30,479 nucleotides of DNA from M0027 sp021713415 (GCA_021713415.1 JAKJJQ010000035.1:1-30479), one strand, 5' to 3'; positions 6,593-14,467 are shown, counted from the first letter of the stretch. The notes: generated by a model from the letters alone, not told the origin. Program-made: numbers and translations.

Positions 6593-8485
6593 TTATTCTA
6601 AGGTTTTGCCAGCAGCATTGGCAACTTTAGCAACAACTTTTTCTTCATGAGATTTAAATAATAAGGAAGCATCACCAACTGTTCCAGCTCCAACTAATCC
6701 ACCGCCGCCAGTAGCTAAACCAGCTGTTCCAGCGACACCAACTCCACCAATAATTGGAGCAGCAGTACCAAATGAAGCAGCAATTAAAGCTGCCCCTGCT
6801 ACGACAGTAATAGCTGCAGCTGTAACCTTTAATGCTGTTTTCCACCATGGTGACTTTTTGCATGAATTATCTCTAAAATTTTTAACGTCTTCTTTAGTTA
6901 GTTTTTTATCATTAGCCTTATCTACTAAATTATTCAAGCGTGTAAGCTGGCCATATGCACCACTTTTTGTTGCATCACTTTCTGGATGTTTAACACTATC
7001 TTTAATAATATGCTCAACAAGTTCATTACGATGACTTCTAGCTTCTTTTTGAAATGCTAATTTGCTTTTAGATGAAGTATCCATTGACTCTATACGATCA
7101 TAACTTTGAGTCAAAGTATCTTTTACACTTACATTTTCATTTAAGAAATCAATAGTGCTAGTATTAATTTCAACTCCAGATTCATAAGCAACTATGATAG
7201 CTTTTTGCAGTTTTTCATTTCCTTCTAATGTTTCTATACTACCATTACATTGGCTTTCGTTTAATATTATACTAGCTATATTTTTTATATATTCATCGGG
7301 TCTATCAAGTACTATTTGGATATAATCTTTTTGATCAAATCCAAGTTGATGAAGTTTTAAAAATTTATTTTTATGTCTTTCAAATTTATTTTTGTGTCTT
7401 TCTAATTGATCTATCAAATCAGGCGTATCAAGTACCATTTGGATAAATAGTTTATGATCTAATCCAATTTCCTGTAATCTCTGGTAGTTAATATCAAATT
7501 TGATAGGATCATCTATAGACTTAATTAGGTTGGATTGTGTATACATTCCATGTCGTATTAAAATAATTTTAACACATACATCTATAGCTTTATTTTCAGA
7601 AGTTGTGGCATTTTTTGTATCAAGTACCTTAAATAATTCAGGATTGATTGTACGAGATGAAAAAACACATGTTGAATTCTTTACATATGCACCATGTTTA
7701 TGACGGAAAAAACTAGCATGTAATGTATCAGAACTTATAAATAAAGTTCTTAACATAGCAAAGACATCTTTTTGTTCTTTAGTCGAACGAAAATAATCAC
7801 TACTAATATAAGCACGAGTTCCTGGTATTTTATGAAGTCTTGTATGTAATTTTTGAGTAAACCCATAATCAATTAAATGAATATTCCCTTCATCATCAAT
7901 ACAAAAATTTTCTGGTTTAATATCTAAATGAGCATATTTAGTTTTTGATGTAGAATATGTTCCAGCGTGTAAATGATGAACTGTTTTGGCTATTTTAATG
8001 GCTAAGTCATATTGTTGATCTACAGATAGAGAATTCTGCTCTAAATATTTATCTAGAGATGTGCCTAAAAATTTATAAACTTGATAATATTTACTTTTAT
8101 CTTTAAAAGGTTTAGCTGCTACACCAAGATCAAAGGATATAGCAGTTTCATTAAAGTGATCTGGTTGTAAAGTCTCTTTAATTGCCCACATTCTGCCATC
8201 TTCTGTTTGACCTAAAGTAACTTTACCGAAACTTCCTCGTCCTAATATTTTTCCATTTGATTTTACAAATATATTATCATCAGCACCTTTCAAGTAACGG
8301 TGTGTAAGTGTAACATCATCACCTGTTTGAGGGTCTCTCAGAGTAACTTTATGTTGACCATGCCTAGGATTTAATTGAGTGCCAGGTGGTTTTTTACCTA
8401 GATGATGTTTTGCAATGCGCCACTCCGCATCTCTTTGTTCTTCTGGTGTTCTTCCGTTTTGTGCTTCCCATATTACTTCTGGCAT
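6593..8485 (-). CDS. Ser/Thr protein kinase with C-terminal Ala/Gly-rich membrane segment; prophage-borne
   Basis: Counted from the ATG at 8485 (630 residues; a TTG at 8494 would add three), a eukaryotic-type kinase domain is clear. It has the glycine loop GRGSFGKV at 82-89, the ATP lysine in AIK at 101-103, the catalytic loop HLDIKPEN at 186-193, DYG in place of DFG at 206-208, a GTRAYISSD activation-segment end near 222, and the DVF aspartate near 240. All key catalytic residues are present. Residues 341-397 hold two copies of a roughly 16-residue unit (GLDHK..IQMVLDTPD / GFDQK..IQIVLDRPD) separated by a tandem ERHKNKF. A helical, charged stretch follows, then a 50-residue Ala/Gly/Val-rich hydrophobic segment (about 550-600). 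It faces the tail operon and has no phage structural role that I know of. It could be a lysogenic-conversion or anti-phage kinase, or a kinase effector aimed at a eukaryotic host; the sequence does not decide. Confidence 0.85.
   Translation of the reverse strand: MPEVIWEAQNGRTPEEQRDAEWRIAKHHLGKKPPGTQLNPRHGQHKVTLRDPQTGDDVTLTHRYLKGADDNIFVKSNGKILGRGSFGKVTLGQTEDGRMWAIKETLQPDHFNETAISFDLGVAAKPFKDKSKYYQVYKFLGTSLDKYLEQNSLSVDQQYDLAIKIAKTVHHLHAGTYSTSKTKYAHLDIKPENFCIDDEGNIHLIDYGFTQKLHTRLHKIPGTRAYISSDYFRSTKEQKDVFAMLRTLFISSDTLHASFFRHKHGAYVKNSTCVFSSRTINPELFKVLDTKNATTSENKAIDVCVKIILIRHGMYTQSNLIKSIDDPIKFDINYQRLQEIGLDHKLFIQMVLDTPDLIDQLERHKNKFERHKNKFLKLHQLGFDQKDYIQIVLDRPDEYIKNIASIILNESQCNGSIETLEGNEKLQKAIIVAYESGVEINTSTIDFLNENVSVKDTLTQSYDRIESMDTSSKSKLAFQKEARSHRNELVEHIIKDSVKHPESDATKSGAYGQLTRLNNLVDKANDKKLTKEDVKNFRDNSCKKSPWWKTALKVTAAAITVVAGAALIAASFGTAAPIIGGVGVAGTAGLATGGGGLVGAGTVGDASLLFKSHEEKVVAKVANAAGKTLE
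7361..7402 (-). repeat. 21-bp tandem duplication inside the kinase gene
   Basis: Two adjacent 21-base units (7361-7381 and 7382-7402) differ at one base. They keep the frame and encode ERHKNKF twice. The single mismatch is silent in this repeat, consistent with a fairly recent slippage duplication in a region linking two older, diverged protein repeats. Confidence 0.9.
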
Positions 8486-8758
8486 TATGTGCAACTCTAT
8501 ATTAATTATTAATATTTTTTAATAAATATACTATATCTTGATTAAGTATTATAAATAAATATACAGAAGAAATATTTATATGAATTATCGTTTTTTTTTT
8601 GCAAAAAAATATAAAAATAACATAAAGATATCTGCTAGTAATCAAATATGATGTTTGAAATAATAAATTTTAATATATTACAAATTATCAAAAATAAATA
8701 ATCTTAAATCATAATTTATGATACAATCAGCTATCTGAAATGATAATGGATTGAATTT
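8486..8758 (-). promoter_or_regulatory. AT-rich upstream region of the kinase gene
   Basis: This gap of about 270 bases holds no gene. On the - strand a perfect TATAAT (+ strand ATTATA, 8548-8553) lies about 65 bases before the kinase ATG, but no good -35 box precedes it. Further out, ten T (8591-8600), GC and seven A (8603-8609) form a near-palindromic homopolymer tract. AGAG about nine bases before ATG 8485 is the best ribosome binding site and favours that start over the TTG at 8494. Confidence 0.35.
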
Positions 8759-8899
8759 GTGGCTAAAAAGAAGAAAAAAGACTCAATTACAATGCCGCAT
8801 GATTCATTTTTTAAGGCAAACTTAAGCAATAAGAAAAAAGCAGAAATATCCTTAAGAACCCATTTATCGAAATCATTGATTAAGCATGACCACAAATGA
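8759..8899 (+). pseudogene. N-terminal fragment of Rpn/YhgA-type nuclease (PD-(D/E)XK, 'transposase_31')
   Basis: A 46-codon frame starts at GTG 8759 and ends at TGA 8897-8899. It reads VAKKKKKDSITMPHDSF, then FKANLSNKKKAEISLRTHLS. The block PHDSFFKANLSN..A.....HL matches the N-terminus of the Rpn (recombination-promoting nuclease, YhgA) family, whose members are about 290-330 residues. Only the first tenth or so remains, with no catalytic core, and the recombinase gene follows 22 bases later on the other strand, so I call it a remnant. It could be a small independent protein, but the lack of a good ribosome binding site argues against that. Confidence 0.55.
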
Positions 8900-8921
8900 G
8901 GGTTGAATATAGTTATAACAT

Positions 8922-9479
8922 TTAATTATCATGTGGTTCTTCAACATAATTAATTGCCCGATAATAAACAGAGCGACTAATATTAACAATATCACATATC
9001 TGACTCACCGAGAATTCACCAGATCGTTTTAATTTCTTTACTTTATCAATACCTTCTTGAGTTAAAGCTCTAGGTCTTCCACCTACCCTGCCCTCATCTT
9101 TAGCAGCAGCTATACCAGCAATCACACGTTCTTTTATTAATTCACGTTCCATTTCAGAGAAAGCAGCACACATATTAAATAGTAACATTCCCATGGGGGT
9201 GGTTGTATCAATATTATTTTCTAATGAAATAAACTGTACACCCTTCTCATGAAACTGACTGATCAATTCCAGTAACTTTGACATACGTCTACCAAGACGA
9301 TCTAATCGAACAACACAAACGATATCACCTTTGCGTAATTTAGAGAGTAGTTTATTAAGTTCAGTACGATCATCTTTAGCGCCAGAAATTTTCTCAGCAA
9401 ATATTTCATCACTACCAGCTTGCTGTAATTTATCAATTTGTGCATCTAAAGATTGTTGTTCATTAGAAACTCTAGCCAA
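8922..9479 (-). CDS. Serine recombinase (resolvase/DNA invertase family), 5' end damaged
   Basis: The 185-residue product carries a small serine recombinase domain: ARVS with the catalytic Ser at residue 5, SLDAQIDKL, the RLDRLGR block with the catalytic Arg pair, and the EMERELIKERV helix. A Hin/resolvase-type helix-turn-helix follows at the end (GRPRALTQEG... SVSQICDIVNISRSVYYRAI). These enzymes invert, resolve or integrate DNA. Normal members start MxxGYARVS; here the frame upstream of ARVS reads PHKKLL and meets a stop at 9495-9497, so the first few residues are lost and the only start is TTG 9479. The conserved Tyr before ARVS is Leu. The start lies inside the truncated transposase frame. 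The gene may be inactive or poorly translated. Confidence 0.85.
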   Translation of the reverse strand: MARVSNEQQSLDAQIDKLQQAGSDEIFAEKISGAKDDRTELNKLLSKLRKGDIVCVVRLDRLGRRMSKLLELISQFHEKGVQFISLENNIDTTTPMGMLLFNMCAAFSEMERELIKERVIAGIAAAKDEGRVGGRPRALTQEGIDKVKKLKRSGEFSVSQICDIVNISRSVYYRAINYVEEPHDN

Positions 9480-9679
9480 TAGCTTTTTGTGTGGTTATAA
9501 ATTTGATTTAGACTCCTATAACCTTGCTGAATTCCAAACAAATAAATGGTTATGATTTCTTCATCTGTAAATGCAGGCTTATTGTTATTGCTGAAGCGTT
9601 GATAAAAAAATTGTAAAGTTGATTGTGAAAGCTTGGTTATTTCTAAATAAAGTGATATAATTTTTTCTTGCCAATCCAT
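9446..9679 (-). pseudogene. Transposase N-terminal fragment interrupted by the recombinase gene
   Basis: The frame starts at ATG 9679 (MDWQEKIISLYLEIT...) and contains RFSNNNKPAFTDEEIITIYL, then FGIQQGYRSLNQIYNHTKSYW. This is the N-terminal helical domain of an IS4-like DDE transposase group common in Legionella and relatives (FTDEE.I..YLFG pattern); I cannot name the IS family with certainty. After about residue 62 the frame runs into the recombinase sequence in another frame and stops at 9446. The DDE catalytic core is absent, so it cannot be active. I saw no clear terminal inverted repeat upstream. Confidence 0.6.
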
Positions 9680-10007
9680 GGTGAGAACGTGTTTTTATTT
9701 AAGACTATTAATACATTAGCACATGAATTGGCTACTATTTTGATTATTTTTTAATCCTTGATTCGCATTTAAGTCTTTTAACATTGTTTTAGTAGTTAAG
9801 ATAAATTGTTCATCATACATTTCTATGGTTTTTTAATTATCTTGTCAATGGGATTTAGTGCATGCGCAGCATTTATTTAAACTAGAAAACTTGTTAGTAA
9901 TACGATAATAAATTTTTTGTTACCTATATGTTACCTTTGAAGATGAAATATTTAAAATTAGATATTAGTTTTTTATAAAATTAGTATTGTAAATCAATAA
10001 CTTAAAA
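9680..10007. other. Gene-free flank between transposase remnant and tRNA
   Basis: These 328 AT-rich bases contain no credible reading frame. They hold a pair of TGTTACCT direct repeats at 9918-9936 and then the tRNA 3' end at 10008. This is where an integrase gene and attachment site would be expected if the block on the left entered at the tRNA; neither integrase coding sequence nor a second copy of the tRNA 3' end is visible in the window. Confidence 0.6.
9918..9936 (+). repeat. TGTTACCT direct repeat, 11-base period
   Basis: TGTTACCT occurs at 9918-9925 and again at 9929-9936, one helical turn apart, about 70 bases beyond the tRNA 3' end. Such closely spaced direct repeats beside a tRNA attachment site could be integrase arm-type sites. 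That is an inference from position only. Confidence 0.4.
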
Positions 10008-10084
<77 letters not shown>

Positions 10085-10098
10085 TTAAAGACTTTTCA

Positions 10099-10126
10099 AG
10101 TGTATCGAATCTAGTATAATTTTCAA
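10099..10126 (-). promoter_or_regulatory. Promoter of the CAU tRNA gene
   Basis: On the - strand, TTGAAA (10121-10126) and TACACT (10099-10104) are spaced by 16 bases, and end about 15 bases before the mature tRNA 5' end. Both boxes are near consensus. Confidence 0.5.
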
Positions 10127-10148
10127 GTATTAAATTCGCTTAATTTAA

Positions 10149-10874
10149 CTAAAACTTTAATGGTTTTAAGGTTCGATAAACACTCACAGCAAAGTATAAC
10201 AAAATATAGCCAATACAAATGCCATTTAAAATAAGCTGTTGTTTCGGGTAAGTAACTAATAATAGTATTGTTGCAATACCCCAAATAATTGTTGCTATAA
10301 ACATTAATGTTACAAGGTATTTATTTTTACTTAAATGCGTCATCCTTGATGGATAAATATATTTAATTGGAATAAAACTAAATATGGTTAATATTACGAT
10401 AATAAATACATTAGTGATTGGATGTAATTGCCAATAGAACAAATAGAAAATTACAATATTCCAATAGCTTGGAAAGCCTTTAAAGAAGTGATCATCAGTT
10501 TTCGCATCAACTTGGGTAAATTGATAACATGCCGCCATAATAATCATAACCATACAAGGGATTTTCCAATAGTGTGGAACAGAGCCATTGGTTTGTGCAA
10601 TCATAATAAAATAAGCTGGTACAACAGCATAGTTAAGAAAATCAATGATATTATCTAATAGCGCACCATCGATTTTTGCAAGCGCTTTAATATCAACCAT
10701 ACGTGCTAAAGAGCCATCAACGGCATCAACAATAATACTAATAGCGATATATAAAAAAGCTAATTCATATTGATATTTTGAAATAGCAAATAAAGTCAGT
10801 ACGCCTAGGACAGCACCTAGAGATGTAAAAACATGAATTAAATAAGCATATAGCTTTTGTAGGCGGTATTTCAT
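10149..10874 (-). CDS. pcs: Phosphatidylcholine synthase (CDP-alcohol phosphatidyltransferase family)
   Basis: The 241-residue membrane protein has about eight hydrophobic segments and the CDP-alcohol phosphotransferase motif: D50..DG53-54..AR57-58, then G70...D74...D78 within IDGALLDNIIDFLNY. The spacing, length and the FLNYAVVP end of the motif fit bacterial Pcs, which condenses CDP-diacylglycerol with choline to give phosphatidylcholine and CMP at the inner membrane. Pcs is common in bacteria that live with eukaryotic hosts and take up choline. The gene begins 11 bases after the upstream dsb-like gene on the same strand, with a weak ribosome binding site, so the two are probably cotranscribed. 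Other family members (PgsA, PssA) are less likely given the DNIIDFLNY block. Confidence 0.85.
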   Translation of the reverse strand: MKYRLQKLYAYLIHVFTSLGAVLGVLTLFAISKYQYELAFLYIAISIIVDAVDGSLARMVDIKALAKIDGALLDNIIDFLNYAVVPAYFIMIAQTNGSVPHYWKIPCMVMIIMAACYQFTQVDAKTDDHFFKGFPSYWNIVIFYLFYWQLHPITNVFIIVILTIFSFIPIKYIYPSRMTHLSKNKYLVTLMFIATIIWGIATILLLVTYPKQQLILNGICIGYILLYFAVSVYRTLKPLKF

Positions 10875-10885
10875 TATTTACTTGT

Positions 10886-11734
10886 TTACTGCCATGAGTT
10901 AGAGACATTAGTTAACATTTGTTTAAACTGTGCGCTATTAACATAGCCAGGTGTGTAGCTATAAGCACCTGTATCCGTTTTATAAATTAAAACAGGCGTT
11001 ACATTAAAACCATTACTTAATGCATATTGGTTATTTGCTTTGACTTGATCAAAGAATTTTTGATTAGTGGCTGTTTGTTTTAATGCTGTAGCACCACCTG
11101 ATTCCATTTGCATGTTAAAGTTTAATTCATCTTCTTGTAGTGCTTTTGTTTGATCTTTACTAGCTAATATAGAAGCTGACTTAGCAGCACTGTCTTGTTT
11201 AATAAACCCAACTGGAATCCAGCGAATTTGCAGTGTGCCATCTTGAGTTAACTTGGCTTGATTTAAGTCTTTGTATAGTAAGTGGCAATAAGCACAGTTT
11301 GGATCAAAGATAATATACATTTTGTGCTTGGCTTTATCACTTCCTTCAGTAATATAGTTAGTTTTGGAAGCTGATTTAAAGGCAGCTTGCGCTGTTGGCG
11401 CAACGACATATTTTTGATTGTACTCTTCAGAGATATTTTTACCTTCAGGTGTAATAATGGTGCCTAGAATTAAATTACCATTTTTATCGGAAAAAAGAAT
11501 TTGTTTTTGGCCACCTGTTTTTGGCTCGATAACATAGCCTTTGTAACCATCGATTGCATTAAAGCTTTGACTGACCTTTGCTTGGTTTTGCGTTAGTTTT
11601 TGAATCAATGCAATTGTTTTACTATCAGTAGTCGTTGCTTTTGTACTACTAGTCGCTGCATCAGCAGCAAAGCCAATATTGCCCATTGCTAACATAAAAG
11701 CAACTGATAAAAATGAAATTTTCTTAAAAGACAT
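10886..11734 (-). CDS. Periplasmic DsbC/DsbG-like thiol:disulfide interchange protein
   Basis: A signal peptide ends near residue 23 (GFA/AD). A low-complexity Thr/Ser/Lys linker follows, then an N-terminal domain of the DsbC/DsbG kind (GYKGYVIEP... ILFSDKNGNLILG). The thioredoxin-like domain has IIFDPNCAYCHLLYKDL, with the active-site CAYC at 147-150, and the cis-proline loop VTPV at 245-248. Total length (282) is somewhat above E. coli DsbG (248 with signal). Family members isomerise wrong disulfides or protect single cysteines from oxidation. CAYC differs from DsbC CGYC and DsbG CPYC, so the exact activity is open. AGGAG precedes the ATG. It leads a pair with pcs. Confidence 0.85.
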   Translation of the reverse strand: MSFKKISFLSVAFMLAMGNIGFAADAATSSTKATTTDSKTIALIQKLTQNQAKVSQSFNAIDGYKGYVIEPKTGGQKQILFSDKNGNLILGTIITPEGKNISEEYNQKYVVAPTAQAAFKSASKTNYITEGSDKAKHKMYIIFDPNCAYCHLLYKDLNQAKLTQDGTLQIRWIPVGFIKQDSAAKSASILASKDQTKALQEDELNFNMQMESGGATALKQTATNQKFFDQVKANNQYALSNGFNVTPVLIYKTDTGAYSYTPGYVNSAQFKQMLTNVSNSWQ

Positions 11735-11853
11735 TATAGGTTCTCCTAATTATCAAACTAAGTCTTGCCAAGTGTAACACATATTTTAGTATAAAATGTA
11801 GTTTACTTAAGCTTGGCTTAGATTGAAACCATTATTTTTTAGATAATTATTAT

Positions 11854-13302
11854 TTACCAGGCAGGAATTGCAGCATCATGCGGAAATGCTTTATCAGCTG
11901 CCTTGATAACTGCTTGAGAGTGCATGATTTTAATTAATGTTTTATAGATTGGGTTATTTTTATCAGCATTACGGATAGCAATAACATTTGCAAATGGTGA
12001 GCTTTTAGGTTCAACAAATAGTGCATCTTTAATCGTTAAATGTGCTAAAGAGACAAAATCATTATTAATCGCTGCTAGATCAACTTGATTTAATACTCTT
12101 GGAATTTGAGCGGCATCGAGTGTTTTAATATTTAGTTGATATGGGTTATCTATAATGTCATTTAATGTCGCTTGCCAATTAACATTTGCTTTTAATTTAA
12201 TTAAACCTGCATCTGCCAATAGCATTAATGCGCGGCCTTGATTCGTTGGGTCATTTGGAATAACAACGCTTGCACCGATTGGTATGTCGTGGATGGATTT
12301 AAGTTTTGTTGAATATAATCCCATAGGGAAGATAAATGTTTTTGCAATCCAATGAATTTTATAGCCATGATTTTTAATTTCAGCGTTTAAAAATGGGATA
12401 TGTTGGAATGCATTAGCATCAATATCACCTGAAGCAAGTGCGCGATTCGGTAAGTTATAATCATCAAATGCAATAGGTTTAAGGTTAATATGGTATTTAT
12501 CTTTAGCAACAACCTCAGCTGCTTGCATAACTTGTGCCATAGGACCTGATGAATAGCCTATTTTAAGTACTGTTTCATGCTTAGGTATGAAGCTATAGGT
12601 AATCTGGCTGATACAGCCAACAGCTAAAATAAGGGTTAAAATCCATAGTTTTGTTAAAGATTTATTTCTAGCTAAGTAGTCTCCAAATGATTGTGTAAGT
12701 TGAACAATAACAATTAAAATAATGACAGTTTCAAGCATGACGGTTAAGTTGAAGCGTTGATAACCATATTGTATAGCCAAGGTGCCAAGGCCGCCGCCAC
12801 CAACGGCACCGGCCATTGCTGAATAACTGATTAATGAGATAACCGTTAACGTAGCACCAGAAATCAATTGCGTTTTTGCTTCTGGTAGTAGCACTTTTGT
12901 AATGATTTGCCAACGTGTTGAACCCATTGATTCAGCAGCTTCAATTAATCCTTTATCGACTTTGAAAATTGCAGTTTCAGCTATGCGTGCATAAAACGGA
13001 ATAGCTGCAATTGTCAGTGAGACAATCGATGCATTTGTACCAATTGATGTGCCGATAATAAAAACCGTAATAGGGATTAGTAAAATCATTAAAATGATAT
13101 AAGGGACAGAGCGTGTTGCATTAACAATTACACCCAAAGTCATATTAAATAAACGCGCTTTTAAGGTTTTACTTTTTGCAGATAAAAAAAGTAAAATACC
13201 CAGTGCCAATCCAATAACGATTGATAATAATGATGAAATAAACACCATATATATGGTTTGCCAAGTAGATAAGATTACCTCAGAAAGCATCAGCTTTTGC
13301 AT
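11854..13302 (-). CDS. metIQ: Fused methionine ABC transporter permease and substrate-binding protein (MetI-MetQ)
   Basis: Residues 1-215 are a MetI permease with five membrane spans and the EAA loop EAAESMGSTRWQIITKVLLP (121-140) that docks on MetN. A further span at 217-238 contains LAVGC (Cys 230), a likely remnant of the MetQ lipobox. Residues 245-482 are an NlpA/MetQ substrate-binding domain (LKIGYSSGPMAQVMQAA..., DANAFQHIPFL, VVIPNDPTNQGRAL). The binding protein is thus tethered to the permease instead of being a free lipoprotein. Francisella has an equivalent metIQ fusion beside metN. The gene overlaps the end of metN by 23 bases, so the two are cotranslated. It imports methionine with MetN. 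Confidence 0.93.
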   Translation of the reverse strand: MQKLMLSEVILSTWQTIYMVFISSLLSIVIGLALGILLFLSAKSKTLKARLFNMTLGVIVNATRSVPYIILMILLIPITVFIIGTSIGTNASIVSLTIAAIPFYARIAETAIFKVDKGLIEAAESMGSTRWQIITKVLLPEAKTQLISGATLTVISLISYSAMAGAVGGGGLGTLAIQYGYQRFNLTVMLETVIILIVIVQLTQSFGDYLARNKSLTKLWILTLILAVGCISQITYSFIPKHETVLKIGYSSGPMAQVMQAAEVVAKDKYHINLKPIAFDDYNLPNRALASGDIDANAFQHIPFLNAEIKNHGYKIHWIAKTFIFPMGLYSTKLKSIHDIPIGASVVIPNDPTNQGRALMLLADAGLIKLKANVNWQATLNDIIDNPYQLNIKTLDAAQIPRVLNQVDLAAINNDFVSLAHLTIKDALFVEPKSSPFANVIAIRNADKNNPIYKTLIKIMHSQAVIKAADKAFPHDAAIPAW

Positions 13303-14326
13303 AGCCTAAAACCTCAATTTTTATTTGTTGTTGCTTGATGTATTCAAGTGCCTTATTGATATTGTTTTTCTCGCCAAGTAATTGGCAAATACTAATGCCA
13401 ATGGTTTGATTTTGTACTGGTGCAATATTTGCCTGAATTAAATTAGCAATAACATCAAAGCGTTTTGTTAATGTTGCAATAATTGGCTCTGATGCACTGT
13501 GGCCAAGAAAAGTTAACTTTAAAACAGGTGTTAGTGTTTCATCATCTGTATGCGTTAATTTATGACGTAAATCATCAGGCAATGATAATTTCATAGTGTT
13601 TTCAGTCAGTACTTTAGCAATATCTGTTTGTGGGTTAATAAATACATCGATGACGTTACCAGTCTCTGCGATAATACCTTGATCGATAATTGCAACTTGA
13701 TTACAGATATCTCTGACAACTTCCATTTCATGAGTAATTAGAACAATGGTAATATTTAATTCAGCATTAATTTTTTTTAATAACTTTAATATTTGGCGTG
13801 TAGTTTCAGGATCTAAAGCTGACGTTGCTTCATCACAAAGTAAAATATCAGGTTCAGATGCTAATGCGCGTGCGATGGCAACACGCTGCTTTTGACCACC
13901 AGATAATTGCTCAGGGTAGTAGTGCGTTTGGTTTTCTAAGCCAACTAGCTTAATAAGCTCTGTTACACGTTGGTGAATTTTATTTTTATGTTTATGAGCA
14001 ATCTCAAGTGGGTAGGCAATATTTTTATAAACATCTCTTGAAGAGAATAGATTAAAATGTTGAAAAATCATACCAATTCGATGACGGAGTTGGCGTAAGT
14101 CGCTGTTGTTAAGATTGGTAATTTCCAAATTATTAATCTTAATGTTGCCAGAAGTAGGCTTTTCAAGTAAATTCAGCGTACGAATTAAAGTACTTTTGCC
14201 CGCGCCACTTTTACCAATAATACCAAAAATATCGCCTTTTTGAATCGATAGATTGATACCTTTTAATGCGGTCTCAGTTGAGTGCTTACTCGTATAAGTT
14301 TTTGTAAGATTCATGATTTCAATCAT
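13280..14326 (-). CDS. metN: Methionine ABC transporter ATP-binding protein MetN
   Basis: The 348-residue ATPase shows Walker A GKSGAGKST (38-46), the Q-loop region IFQHFNLFSSRDV (87-99), signature LSGGQKQR (141-148), Walker B ILLCDE (161-166) and the switch His in ITHE near 195. The C-terminal 80 residues form the NIL (ACT-like) domain, which in MetN binds methionine and inhibits transport when the cell is replete. Length matches E. coli MetN (343). AAAAGGGGA before the ATG is a strong ribosome binding site. It is the first gene of a metN-metIQ operon and carries a leader with a SAM-II-like element (14406-14461). Confidence 0.95.
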   Translation of the reverse strand: MIEIMNLTKTYTSKHSTETALKGINLSIQKGDIFGIIGKSGAGKSTLIRTLNLLEKPTSGNIKINNLEITNLNNSDLRQLRHRIGMIFQHFNLFSSRDVYKNIAYPLEIAHKHKNKIHQRVTELIKLVGLENQTHYYPEQLSGGQKQRVAIARALASEPDILLCDEATSALDPETTRQILKLLKKINAELNITIVLITHEMEVVRDICNQVAIIDQGIIAETGNVIDVFINPQTDIAKVLTENTMKLSLPDDLRHKLTHTDDETLTPVLKLTFLGHSASEPIIATLTKRFDVIANLIQANIAPVQNQTIGISICQLLGEKNNINKALEYIKQQQIKIEVLGYAKADAF

Positions 14327-14405
14327 CTAAAGTCCCCTTTTATGGGCTATTATTATTTAAAATATTTAAAATCGACTAAAGATGTTATAGAGAATTAATG
14401 AAATA

Positions 14406-14461
14406 CTCGCTTTAGCCGAATTTATATAGCGCCCGCAAGCTGATCGCTCAAATCAGCGCTA
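14406..14461 (-). promoter_or_regulatory. SAM-II-like riboswitch in the metN leader
   Basis: Read on the - strand, TAGCGC (14456-14461) pairs perfectly with GCGCTA (14427-14432) as P1, closed by a U-G step. Between them are TGATTTGAGC and AGCTTGCG, and after P1 come ATAAAT and GGCTAAAGCG. The blocks GAUUUG, GCUUGC and GCUAAA in this order and spacing are the SAM-II (SAM-alpha) core; the P1 bases differ from the common alphaproteobacterial GUGG/CCAC but keep pairing. I could not fully establish the P2 pseudoknot by eye. The context, a methionine transporter operon, is what a SAM sensor would control. Assignment rests on pattern recall and needs a covariance-model search. Confidence 0.62.
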
Positions 14462-14467
14462 ATATCT

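Noticed and set aside
8591..8609. Poly-T tract as a rho-independent terminator
   Set aside because: There is no GC-rich stem before the T-run and no gene ending nearby on that strand.
9331..9555. Plus-strand reading frame opposite the recombinase
   Set aside because: It is the antisense of a well-supported recombinase/transposase pair and has no recognisable motif or ribosome binding site.
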